Of a stretch of 40,946 nt of DNA, positions 14,835 through 22,715 are shown one piece after another. The stretch is from contig JBDKUO010000040.1 in assembly GCA_039679645.1 (NCBI GenBank), positions 1-40,946 on the forward strand. The letters run 5' to 3'. The notes beneath the pieces are model-generated. The model was not told the origin of the DNA. It saw only the letters and a program-made list of their open reading frames with translations, and searched no databases. A program made the position numbers and the translations under genes. The DNA comes from Armatimonadota bacterium (GTDB lineage: Bacteria > Armatimonadota > UBA5829). Each line of letters starts with the position of its first letter. Within the stretch, counting starts at the first letter, position 1.

Positions 14835-16622
14835 CTATGCCTTGACCTTTTCAACGTCATCCACAAGCACATCCGTCGGCCAGATAGAGCGTGGCGTGTA
14901 CTTCGTATGAAGCAGTTGGTGTGACTTATGACCTAAAGGTTCACCCAGGAACTCTTTGTATAGCGCCATGACGGCTGGGTTCTCGTGACTCTTGCGCACG
15001 GGCAGGCCCTCGTCCTCGCGATATATAGCCTCGATTCGCTTCTGCCTGATCTCATCGGTTGTCGGGATAGGCTGGCCGCCTCCACCGATACACCCGCCGG
15101 GGCAGCACATGATCTCTATGAAGTGATAGTCCGCTTTGCCCTCCATGATCAGGTCCATCAGTTTGCGGGCATTGGATAGTCCGCTGGCTACAGCAACCTT
15201 TACATCGAGTGTGCCTTTACCCTCTGCACATACAAGCGGGACCGTGGCTTCCTTTACTCCTTCGAGTCCTCGAACAGCCGTAAGGTTTACGTCCTTAAGG
15301 GTTTCGCCTGTGACCACTTCGTAGACCGTGCGCAGAGCAGCTTCCATAACGCCGCCTGTCGCTCCAAAGATGACTGCCGCGCCCGTGGAGATACCAAGAG
15401 GCTCATCGAATGCTTCGTCAGGCAGGTTAGGGAAGTCCACACCCATCTCGCGCATCATCTGGGCGGCTTCTCGGGTCGTGAGGACCGCATCCACATCGGG
15501 AATACCCTCCACGCTGCACATCTCCTCACGCCCCGCCTCCAGCTTTTTGGCAGTGCAGGGCATAATCGAGACGCAATACATGTTCTCGGGTTTGACGCCG
15601 ATCTTGTCGGCATAATATGTCTTGGCCAAAGCGCCGAACATCTGCTGCGGGCTCTTGCAACTGCTCAGATGCGGCAAAAGCTCAGGATAGAAGTGCTCAA
15701 TGAAGTTGATCCAGCCCGGTGAGCAGGATGTGATCATCGGGAGCGTGCCGCCTGTTTTGAGGCGCTGGAGCAGTTCGTTGCCCTCTTCGAGTATCGTAAG
15801 GTCTGCGGTGAAGTCAGTATCGAAGACCTTGTCGAAGCCGAGCCGTCGCAGTCCCGCGACCATCTTCTTGGTCACCAGGCTTCCGGCGGGCATTCCGAAC
15901 TCCTCGCCTATCGCGGCACGAACGGCGGGTGCGGTCTGCACAACCACATACTTATCGGGATCGTTAATTGCATCCCAGACTTGTTCCTTGTGACTCTTCT
16001 CGCGAAGTGCGCCGACCGGACATATGCTGATACACTGCCCACAGGCCACGCACGCCACATCGCCCAGGTTCTTCTTGGCTGCGGGAGCGATTATGGTCTC
16101 AAAACCCCGGTCGACCGGGAAGAGCTGGCCGACACTCTGCACTTCATTGCACACAGTCACACACCTGCGGCAGAGAATGCACTTGCTTGAATCGCGGACA
16201 ATGCTCGGCGAACTGGTATCTACCAGCACAGGCGGCATCTCCCCTGCAAAGCGGTTTTCCTGTATCCCGAGGCGCTTGGCAAGAGCCTGAAGCTCGCAGT
16301 TGAGGCTGCGGACACAAGTCAGGCACTCCTGTCTGTGCGCCGAAAGCATCAGTTCGACCACTGTCCTGCGGGCGTCATGCACGCGCTTTGTATTGGTATG
16401 CACGACCATGCCGTCTGCCACGGGAAATGCACAGCTTGCCTGCAAAGCGCGTCCACCCTCGATCTCGACCAGGCACACCCGGCACGCGCCAAGAGCCTTA
16501 TGGCCATCCATATGGCAGAGTGTCGGAATATATATCCCTGCTGCGCGCGCGGCGTCGAGCGCCGTGCTGCCCTTGGGGACTTCTACTTTTATGTTATCAA
16601 CGGTTACTTTGATCATATCCAT
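14835..16622 (-). CDS. hydA: [FeFe] hydrogenase catalytic subunit HydA (copy 2)
   Basis: Second catalytic subunit, 595 residues, with the same domains as copy 1: [2Fe-2S] (C36, C47, C50, C64), His-Cys3 (H96, C100, C103, C109), two [4Fe-4S] sites (CILCRRCVTVC and CVACGQCISIC), and H-cluster motifs TSCSPGW (299-305), MPCTAKK (C356) and EIMCCPGGCIGGGGQP (C507, C511). Like copy 1 it has Ser in the second position of the L1 Cys pair. ATG 16622 has GAGG eight bases upstream. It follows the fused HydB2 by 140 bases, a gap filled with palindromic repeats. The two sets are most likely an ancient tandem duplication, since every subunit is paired. Confidence 0.93.
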   Translation of the reverse strand: MDMIKVTVDNIKVEVPKGSTALDAARAAGIYIPTLCHMDGHKALGACRVCLVEIEGGRALQASCAFPVADGMVVHTNTKRVHDARRTVVELMLSAHRQECLTCVRSLNCELQALAKRLGIQENRFAGEMPPVLVDTSSPSIVRDSSKCILCRRCVTVCNEVQSVGQLFPVDRGFETIIAPAAKKNLGDVACVACGQCISICPVGALREKSHKEQVWDAINDPDKYVVVQTAPAVRAAIGEEFGMPAGSLVTKKMVAGLRRLGFDKVFDTDFTADLTILEEGNELLQRLKTGGTLPMITSCSPGWINFIEHFYPELLPHLSSCKSPQQMFGALAKTYYADKIGVKPENMYCVSIMPCTAKKLEAGREEMCSVEGIPDVDAVLTTREAAQMMREMGVDFPNLPDEAFDEPLGISTGAAVIFGATGGVMEAALRTVYEVVTGETLKDVNLTAVRGLEGVKEATVPLVCAEGKGTLDVKVAVASGLSNARKLMDLIMEGKADYHFIEIMCCPGGCIGGGGQPIPTTDEIRQKRIEAIYREDEGLPVRKSHENPAVMALYKEFLGEPLGHKSHQLLHTKYTPRSIWPTDVLVDDVEKVKA

Positions 16623-16645
16623 AGTTTTACCTCGTCAGTTCAGAT

Positions 16646-16754
16646 CGTCGGGGATTTGAATCCCCGACGCACGTTCCCGGGACTTTAGTCCCTGAACCTG
16701 CTATCTGCTTCACTTTTAACGTAACAACCCTAGGGATTCAAATCCCGGACCATC
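16646..16754. repeat. cluster of three G/C palindromes in the hydB2-hydA2 gap
   Basis: CGTCGGGGATT/AATCCCCGACG (16646-16669), GGGACT/AGTCCC (16679-16692) and GGGATT/AATCCC (16733-16746) follow one another. The last one carries CAAATCCCGGACCATC, repeated exactly at 14703-14718. None has a T-run, so they look like repeats or mRNA processing hairpins and not terminators. Confidence 0.65.
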
Positions 16755-16761
16755 GTATGCT

Positions 16762-19700
16762 CTACGTTCCTGCGTCGCACCTCAAACATCTGGCGGCTTC
16801 GCGAAGCGCCTGTTCTCTAGTAAATCCGAGATCGACCTCGGTCATGCCCACACGCTTTTCGACTGCGAGCATGTTGCAGCACACGCGCGGGGTCTCGACT
16901 ATATCGTCCACGTCCTCGGGAGCTTTCGGAATCTCGATATCCTCGGCATCCGACGCAAGCTCGCCGTAACCGCCGAGATAGCGGTCGATGGAGATTGCGG
17001 CTTTGATGCCATCACCGATAGCGCCGATAACCGTCCATGGACCCTTCACAACATCACCGCCGGCAAACACGCCGTCGAGGTTTGTCTTCATTGTGGACTC
17101 TTCGATCTGGACAGTGCCGCCCCTACGTGTCTTGAGGTCTTCGCCTGCGAATTTGACGTCAGGCTCCTGGCTGATTGCGGTGATGACCGTATCGACCGGA
17201 AGATCGAATATTGCTCCATCGATAGGCTTGGGAGCGCGGCGACCGGACTTATCGAAATCCGCAAGCTCCAGCATCTGGCACTTGAGAGTCTTGACCTTGC
17301 CGCCCTCTCCGACAGCCTCTACAGGCAGCGATAGATACTTGATCTCGATACCCTCCACCTCAGCTTCGTGAATCTCTTCCTCTGCAGCAGGCATGTCGTC
17401 ACGGAGCCTGCGGTAGACAATCGTCACCTTCTTTGCTCCAAGACGGTGGGCAGTGCGCGCAGCATCAATAGCGGCGTTTCCACCGCCGACCACCGCGACC
17501 CTCTCGCCGACCTTTATGGTGTCCCTGCCCAGGTTAACATCATTGAGGAATGTAATCGAGTCATAGATGCCGCTCAGGTCCTCACCGGGAATGCCGAGTG
17601 TCCAACCCTTGTCGGCTCCGACTGCTATAAAGACGGCAGCGTAATCCTTCTTGATCTTCTCGAACGGTATGTCCTTGCCTACTCGAGTGTTGAGCTTAAT
17701 CTCCACGCCAAGTTGCTTGATCATATCGATTTCGCCCGCAAGGACTTCACGCGGAAGCCGATATGGCGGGATGCAGCTTGCAAGCATGCCGCCTGCAACC
17801 GGGTCAGCCTCAAAAACTGTCGGTAGATGACCCATTCGTGCGAGGTGGTAAGCTGCCGTCAGACCCGCCGGTCCGCCGCCGATGACAGCGATTTTCTTAC
17901 CGGCAACCCTGGATAATCTCTTCGATGGAAGAGGCAGATTGCCGTTTTCAGCAGAGTCGGCTGCAAACCGCTTGAGCGCTCGAATCGAGAGAGGCTCGTC
18001 TATCTGAGCGCGCCTGCACTTGTCCTCACACGGCGCGTTGCATACACGCCCACAGACTGACGTAAATGGGTTCTTGTCTCGAATCAGACGTAAAGCATCT
18101 GTGAACCTGCGAGCGCCAACTAATGCGACATACTGCGGGACATGTGTGCCTGCCGGGCATGTATGCGAGCACGGCGCATCAAAGAGCGAGTTGCATACAC
18201 ACGCTGGGCAGCGCTTGTCTTTGATGTGGGCCTCATACTCGTGGCGGAAATAACGAATGGTCGAGAGGACCGGGTTCGGAGCTGTCTGACCAAGGCCGCA
18301 GAGAGCGGAGTCTCTGATCTGTGTGCCAAGGTCTATCAGCAGTTCGATGTCGCCCTCCTGGCCGAGACCATGGCAGATGCGGTTCAAGATTTCAAGCATT
18401 CGCTTGGTCCCGATTCGGCATGGCGTGCATTTGCCGCAGCTCTCGTCCTTGATAAAATCGAGAAAATAGCGGGCGAGGTCTACCATGCAGGTGTTCTCGT
18501 CCATGATGATAAGGCCGCCCGACCCCATCATCGCGCCGAGTTCTTTGAGCGAATCGTAATCCATCGAAACATTAAGATGCTCTTTAGGAATACACCCGCC
18601 CGAAGGTCCGCCCGCCTGCGCGGCTTTGAACTTCTTGCCGTTGCGCACGCCGCCGCCGATATCAAAGATGATATCGCCTAAGGTGGTCCCCATCGGAACC
18701 TCGACAAGGCCTGAGTTATTAATAGCGCCTGCCAGCGCGAATACTTTAGTTCCCTTGCTGCCCTCTGTGCCAATTGCGGAGAAGGCGTCAGCTCCATTCT
18801 GGATAATCCAGGTGATGTTGGCGTAGCTCTCTACGTTATTAAGGAGCGTCGGGCACTCCCAGAGACCGGATATCGCAGGGAATGGTGGCCGGGGTCTTGG
18901 TTCACCGCGCTTGCCCTCGATACTGGCCATAAGGGCTGTCTCCTCACCGCAGACGAACGCCCCCGCGCCGATTCTGATATCCAGGTCGAATCCGAAACCG
19001 GTACCCATGATATTCTTTGAAAGGAACCCCCACTCACGAGCCTGATTGATTGCTGTCTGAAGCCTCTCGATAGCCAGAGGATACTCGGCTCGAACGTAAA
19101 CATAACCCTGGTTTGAGCCGACCGCATAACCGGCAATGGTCATCGCCTCAATGACCGAGTGCGGGTCACCCTCCAGGACGCTGCGGTCCATAAATGCGCC
19201 TGGGTCGCCCTCATCGGCATTACACAGCACATATTTCTGATCGCCGGTTGCCTTGGCGGTAAACTCCCACTTGAGGCCGGTCGGGAAGCCGCCGCCGCCG
19301 CGTCCGCGCAGACCGGACTTTTTTACTTCGGCGACAACCTGCTCGGGAGTCATCTCACCGAGGACCTTCGCGAGAGCCGAATAGCCGTTGCGGGCGATGT
19401 ATTCCTCGATGTTACCTGGGTCGATAATGCCACAGTTGCGCAGAACGATCTTGAGCTGTCTCTTAAAGAAGGGCACATCCTTCATCATTGGCGAAACGGC
19501 TTCGCCATCGCCCTCTTTGTGCATAAAATCTTCGACAGGACGGCCTTTGAGCAGATGCTCTTCAACTATTCGTTTGGCGCCCTCGGGAGTAAGTTTTTCA
19601 TAAAAAGTGCCGTCGGGTAAAATTGCTGCGACCGGACCAAGGTTGCATGATCCCATACAGCCGGTCATAACGAGCTTGACTTCATCTGCAAGGCCGTGGC

Positions 19701-19806
19701 TCTCGATCTCGCGGCGCATAGCCTCGGCTACCTCTTGGCAACCGCAGGAAACACATCCCGCGCCCGCACAGACCAGCACATGAGTCCTAAAAAGCTTATC
19801 AGCCAT
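16762..19806 (-). CDS. HydB fused to a GltD/NfnL-like NAD(P)H:FAD oxidoreductase
   Basis: A 1014-residue fusion. Residues 1-95 are a thioredoxin-like [2Fe-2S] domain with its ligands (C13, C18, C50, C54). Residues 110-540 are a complete NuoF/HydB: GRGGGGFPTG (168-177), CNADEGDPG, GAGAFVCGEETALMASIEGKRG, SLBB, and the [4Fe-4S] site C457, C460, C463, C503. Residues 545-1014 are a GltD/NfnL-type module: Fer4_20 cysteines CSHTC and CGRVCNAPCEDKC, FAD motif GGGPAG (643-648), NAD(P) motif GGGNAA (774-779) with VYRR after it, favouring NADPH, and GGDVVKGP for FAD. It ends CLRCDAGT. Such a chain could link NADH, NADPH, ferredoxin and H2 in one complex, as in Stn/Nfn-type transhydrogenases; the coupling is inference. 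ATG 19806 follows GGGGGAG. Confidence 0.92.
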   Translation of the reverse strand: MADKLFRTHVLVCAGAGCVSCGCQEVAEAMRREIESHGLADEVKLVMTGCMGSCNLGPVAAILPDGTFYEKLTPEGAKRIVEEHLLKGRPVEDFMHKEGDGEAVSPMMKDVPFFKRQLKIVLRNCGIIDPGNIEEYIARNGYSALAKVLGEMTPEQVVAEVKKSGLRGRGGGGFPTGLKWEFTAKATGDQKYVLCNADEGDPGAFMDRSVLEGDPHSVIEAMTIAGYAVGSNQGYVYVRAEYPLAIERLQTAINQAREWGFLSKNIMGTGFGFDLDIRIGAGAFVCGEETALMASIEGKRGEPRPRPPFPAISGLWECPTLLNNVESYANITWIIQNGADAFSAIGTEGSKGTKVFALAGAINNSGLVEVPMGTTLGDIIFDIGGGVRNGKKFKAAQAGGPSGGCIPKEHLNVSMDYDSLKELGAMMGSGGLIIMDENTCMVDLARYFLDFIKDESCGKCTPCRIGTKRMLEILNRICHGLGQEGDIELLIDLGTQIRDSALCGLGQTAPNPVLSTIRYFRHEYEAHIKDKRCPACVCNSLFDAPCSHTCPAGTHVPQYVALVGARRFTDALRLIRDKNPFTSVCGRVCNAPCEDKCRRAQIDEPLSIRALKRFAADSAENGNLPLPSKRLSRVAGKKIAVIGGGPAGLTAAYHLARMGHLPTVFEADPVAGGMLASCIPPYRLPREVLAGEIDMIKQLGVEIKLNTRVGKDIPFEKIKKDYAAVFIAVGADKGWTLGIPGEDLSGIYDSITFLNDVNLGRDTIKVGERVAVVGGGNAAIDAARTAHRLGAKKVTIVYRRLRDDMPAAEEEIHEAEVEGIEIKYLSLPVEAVGEGGKVKTLKCQMLELADFDKSGRRAPKPIDGAIFDLPVDTVITAISQEPDVKFAGEDLKTRRGGTVQIEESTMKTNLDGVFAGGDVVKGPWTVIGAIGDGIKAAISIDRYLGGYGELASDAEDIEIPKAPEDVDDIVETPRVCCNMLAVEKRVGMTEVDLGFTREQALREAARCLRCDAGT

Positions 19807-19809
19807 CTG

Positions 19810-20334
19810 CTAGCTCCCCCTGTACTTCTTAATGATCTCCGGAATCTTGTCCACCTTGACGCGGCGGTAGATATCCGGGCCTACGGTAACAACCGGCGCG
19901 AGGCCGCAAGCCCCTACGCATCGGTTCACTTCGAGGGAGAACTCCCTGTCCTCGGTGGTATTGTTGACCCCTATGCCGAGTTCGTGCTCAAACTTCTCGA
20001 GGACTTGCTTTCCGCCGCGGACATAGCATGCCGTGCCCAGGCACACACGGATTGTGTGCTTGCCGCGCGGAACTGTCGTAAAGAATGAATAGAAACTGAG
20101 CACACCGTGCACCTCGCTCAAAGGCACATCCAGGCCCTTCGCGATCTTTGCCTGGGCCTTCTCCGGCAGCCATCCAAAGAGCTCCTGGGCAGCGTGCAGG
20201 GTCTGGATCAGCGGACCCTTCACCTCTTTGTGTTTGGCTATGATCTTATCCAGTTCTTCGTAAAGCCTGGCCTCTTCCTCTTGGGCGGCTTTGGCCTTGG
20301 CTTCACATTCACAAGTATGAGTAGACAACTTCAC
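19810..20334 (-). CDS. hydC: HydC/NuoE-like [2Fe-2S] subunit (copy 2)
   Basis: A 174-residue electron-transfer subunit of the second hydrogenase, with the NuoE fold: helical N-terminus (IQTLHAAQELFGWLPEKAQ, SEVHGVLSFYSFF) and cluster ligands CLGTAC and CVGACG. The extra N-terminal stretch THTCECEAKAKAAQEEEARLYEEL is charged and helical. Start GTG at 20334 follows AGGAGG. Its stop lies three bases before the HydB2 start, so the two are translated together. Confidence 0.92.
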   Translation of the reverse strand: MKLSTHTCECEAKAKAAQEEEARLYEELDKIIAKHKEVKGPLIQTLHAAQELFGWLPEKAQAKIAKGLDVPLSEVHGVLSFYSFFTTVPRGKHTIRVCLGTACYVRGGKQVLEKFEHELGIGVNNTTEDREFSLEVNRCVGACGLAPVVTVGPDIYRRVKVDKIPEIIKKYRGS

Positions 20335-20431
20335 TTTACCTCCTATCGGGCTTCTGAAGCCCCCTCAGAGCGTTCATACACCCAAATCCGTCTATGTGCG
20401 TTATGCGTCTTAGCGTCCCCGCGTCATGCAT

Positions 20432-20791
20432 TTAACTGCTGGTCACGACCCAGTCACCGATGATGCTGCCGTTGACCAGATGCTGGGCTACAATCTGCTT
20501 GGCCTTTTCGGAATCGATGTAGCCGTAGGTCACGGATTTGCCGTCTTTGATCACATCAACAGTCGGCTCCTGCTCACAAAGGCCCTTACAGCCGGTCTGG
20601 GTGACCGAGACATCGGATATACCGCGTTTATCGAGCTCATCGAGAATGGCGGTCATCACTTCGCGCGCACCGGCGGCTATTCCGCATGTGCCCATTGCAA
20701 CAACTACCTTTGCCGAAAACTTGCCCTCGCGCAGTTTCATCTGCTCAAGAGCCTTCTCACGCACTTTCTTGAGATCTTCGAGTGTTTTCAT
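20432..20791 (-). CDS. (2Fe-2S) ferredoxin, thioredoxin-like, hydrogenase associated
   Basis: A 119-residue stand-alone relative of the HydB N-terminal domain. It has VVVAMGTCGIAAGAREVM and TGCKGLCEQEPTV, the cluster-binding motifs typical of the small ferredoxin encoded beside hydrogenase genes, and ends ...VNGSIIGDWVVTSS. It probably serves as an electron carrier or accessory subunit. It is the first gene of the catalytic part of the operon, 97 bases upstream of hydC2. Because HydB1 has lost its own [2Fe-2S] domain, this protein could replace it; that is a guess. Confidence 0.88.
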   Translation of the reverse strand: MKTLEDLKKVREKALEQMKLREGKFSAKVVVAMGTCGIAAGAREVMTAILDELDKRGISDVSVTQTGCKGLCEQEPTVDVIKDGKSVTYGYIDSEKAKQIVAQHLVNGSIIGDWVVTSS

Positions 20792-20861
20792 TGTCTGTCT
20801 AGCACCCCCGATTTCGATTTAGTATTTTAGATTTGGTATTGATTATTCCACGGAACATGAT

Positions 20862-20911
20862 GGGCGGGGGTATTCTTGCCCCCGACCTCTCTTCTCGGGC
20901 ATTATTGCCCG
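20862..20911. repeat. two small palindromes upstream of the ferredoxin gene
   Basis: GGGGG/CCCCC around TATTCTTG (20866-20883) and CGGGC/GCCCG around ATTATT (20896-20911). They belong to the same class of short intergenic palindromes as those at 16646-16754. The surrounding AT-rich wording TTTGGTATTGATTATT recurs at 20930-20945. Confidence 0.55.
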
Positions 20912-20949
20912 TAGAGATTTAGTATTAGAAATTTTGTATTGATTATTTA

Positions 20950-21312
20950 TCAGTCATACTCATAGAAACCGGCCACGCGACCTGACTTCTTATCATATGC
21001 AACACATACGGTTGCCGGTTTTGTCCTAATGCCCAACATGTGATATTGACAGTCCAACTTACCGCTGCGTGGAACAACCCCATTCGGGCGATAAAATGTC
21101 CACAACGGCTTTTTTCCCGGCTTTAACTGCTCTTCCGTGTATAGCCACAGCTTCATTTGTATCTGTTTGCGAGTTGTGCATTGCCATGTGTCACGCGGAG
21201 CGGTTACCATCACTCCAAGGAAACAAAGCAAGTCCCGATAAGCATAGACACCACAGCCCACAATCAGCATAACCAAGATCAGGATTATTCGTTTGCCTAT
21301 ACGCTTGTTCAA
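20950..21312 (-). CDS. small membrane-anchored protein of unknown function
   Basis: A 120-residue protein with an N-terminal membrane segment (IILILVMLIVGCGVYAY) after a basic MNKRIGKR start, then about 95 residues predicted to lie outside. The outer part has three Cys (WQCTTRK, LDCQYHM, TVCVAYD) and a beta-rich look. No family is recognised. It is read in the same direction as, and lies between, the regulatory and catalytic halves of the hydrogenase array. Repeats flank it on both sides, so it may have been inserted. No strong ribosome binding site is seen. Confidence 0.6.
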   Translation of the reverse strand: MNKRIGKRIILILVMLIVGCGVYAYRDLLCFLGVMVTAPRDTWQCTTRKQIQMKLWLYTEEQLKPGKKPLWTFYRPNGVVPRSGKLDCQYHMLGIRTKPATVCVAYDKKSGRVAGFYEYD

Positions 21313-21313
21313 A

Positions 21314-21420
21314 GCAGATTCCTCGACTTCGCTCGGAATGACAGAGCGATACGTATTGCCTGACTCATAACCCGCAACTCATAACCCAGAACTCACAACT
21401 CATAACTCATAACCCGCAAC
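21314..21420. repeat. composite repeat: GCAGATTCCTC element plus tandem ACTCATAACCC units
   Basis: The first part (21314-21343) matches the element at 6116-6144. The second (21363-21420) is built of 7- and 14-base units (ACTCATA, ACTCATAACCCGCA), three full and several partial. It reads through the 3' end of the GHKL ATPase gene, whose last residues and stop codon are made by the repeat. Related wording is at 611-645 and 22680-22705. Confidence 0.7.
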
Positions 21421-21942
21421 ATTCTCTTTCACATACTGCGATATCCATCTGAGCACCGGGCCTTCGTTTATCGGCACACCGTCCAGTCGAGATTTGATCT
21501 CCTGCGTATCGAGAACAAAAACTTTGTCATTCATACTCTGTGCGTATTTCAGATGAAGATCAGGATTAACTGCGACTATGCTCACTATAGTCGATGCGAT
21601 ATCTCCTAATGGCGCGCGGTCTATGTGACTGAGCTTAAATGTCGCCTCTATCTTGGTGCCTACGCCCGGAACAGAGTCTATCGATAGACTGCCGTCGCAA
21701 GCGGTCGCCGCTTCCTCAAACATCGGGATACCCAGCCCCACCCTGCGCGTTGTGCGGGTAGTAGTGAACGGGTCGCGCACCCTCGCGACAAAATCTGCGT
21801 CCATCCCCCTGCCGTTGTCCTTGAGCGAGATAGTGAGTTTATCAGCCTTTGTGTCAGCCAAAACTTCTATATAGAGCCTGGTCGCGCCCGCTGCAATCGA
21901 GTTTTGAGCCAGGTCGAGTATGTGCATGGAAAGCTCACGCAT
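21400..21942 (-). CDS. GHKL-type ATPase (histidine-kinase ATPase domain only)
   Basis: A 180-residue protein that is almost only an HATPase_c domain: N box LDLAQNSIAAGAT, G1 box DNGRGMD, G2 box RRVGLGIPMFEEAA, and GVGTKIEATF. No dimerisation/phospho-acceptor helix with His, no sensor and no membrane segment are present, so it is a free ATP-binding partner and not a complete sensor kinase. ATG 21942 overlaps the end of the PHP gene (AATGCGTGA), after GGAG, indicating coupled translation. It belongs to the regulatory module around the sensory H-cluster protein. The C-terminal GYEL and stop lie in a tandem repeat. Confidence 0.82.
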   Translation of the reverse strand: MRELSMHILDLAQNSIAAGATRLYIEVLADTKADKLTISLKDNGRGMDADFVARVRDPFTTTRTTRRVGLGIPMFEEAATACDGSLSIDSVPGVGTKIEATFKLSHIDRAPLGDIASTIVSIVAVNPDLHLKYAQSMNDKVFVLDTQEIKSRLDGVPINEGPVLRWISQYVKENVAGYEL

Positions 21943-22714
21943 TCTCCACTCTCCTGCCGAACTCACTCCTGCACGCCATCTTTATCTCGCCCACGTTCCG
22001 ATGCTCCAAATGAAAAATCGTCCGACGCTGGCCTATCGCGGCGAGCCAGTGCGAATCAGAGTTTTGAATGATCGGCTTGTCACCTACACTGGGAAAAGCG
22101 CATCGCGCCTGATCCGGTGCCATGTTTACGCTGATCTCAAACGCATCGAAATCCGGCGAATCAGGGATCATCGCAAGGACATCGATCATACCGGTTGATT
22201 GCCTGTCAATGTGCGATGGGATCATTATCCCGCCAATATCTCTCACACGCTCATAAACCTCGTCTATGTCCATCGTGGTCGGCAGAGCGATATGCCTGTC
22301 GCAATACCTGATAAACTCGCCCTCCGAATCGACCACAAACTGCTCCTGCGTATGCTTGTATGTGCCGGTCATGCTCACCAGGCTCCCGTATACCGACTCC
22401 TGCATCGCCTCTGCCTGCGACACTTGGTCAAACAGACAGAGCAAGTGAACACCCTCAACAGACTGCACTTCCAGACCAGGCAGGACCCGTATTCCACTTC
22501 CTGCGGCTGCATCAATCACTGCCTTGGTGTTTTCACAAGAGTTGTGATCTGCAATGCCGATTATGTCCAGTCTGGCCGTCTTGGCCGCCTCTATAATAAG
22601 CGGCGGTATCATCTCCAGCTCACCGCACGGCGAGAGCAGAGTGTGTATATGCAGATCGGCCTGATATGCCGTTATGTGTTTTGAGTTATGAGTTGTGTGT
22701 TGGGCACTGCGCAC
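21935..22714 (-). CDS. PHP-domain phosphoesterase-like protein
   Basis: A metal-dependent PHP-fold protein of 259 residues; the family hydrolyses phosphoesters. Metal motifs are present in order: DLHIHTLLSPCGE, DIIGIADHNSC, LEVQSVEGVHLLCLFD, MIPSHID and SDSHWL. GTG 22714 is chosen because it sits one base before the TGA of the DRTGG gene (order TGATGTG) with GGAG eight bases upstream; longer readings run into that gene. Its first 15 residues (HTTHNSK) are encoded by a GTTATGAGTT repeat. Similar PHP genes stand beside hydABC in many anaerobic Clostridia, but their substrate is not known to me. Confidence 0.85.
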   Translation of the reverse strand: MRSAQHTTHNSKHITAYQADLHIHTLLSPCGELEMIPPLIIEAAKTARLDIIGIADHNSCENTKAVIDAAAGSGIRVLPGLEVQSVEGVHLLCLFDQVSQAEAMQESVYGSLVSMTGTYKHTQEQFVVDSEGEFIRYCDRHIALPTTMDIDEVYERVRDIGGIMIPSHIDRQSTGMIDVLAMIPDSPDFDAFEISVNMAPDQARCAFPSVGDKPIIQNSDSHWLAAIGQRRTIFHLEHRNVGEIKMACRSEFGRRVENA

Positions 22715-22715
22715 A

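Noticed and set aside
16733-16754. tRNA T-arm-like GGGATTCAAATCCCGG
   Set aside because: It lacks the GTTC loop spacing and there is no acceptor, D or anticodon arm around it. It is part of a palindromic repeat that recurs at 14703.
20950-21312. small membrane protein as a hydrogenase membrane anchor subunit
   Set aside because: The hydrogenase subunits are of the soluble trimeric type and the protein has no motif linking it to them; position alone is not enough.
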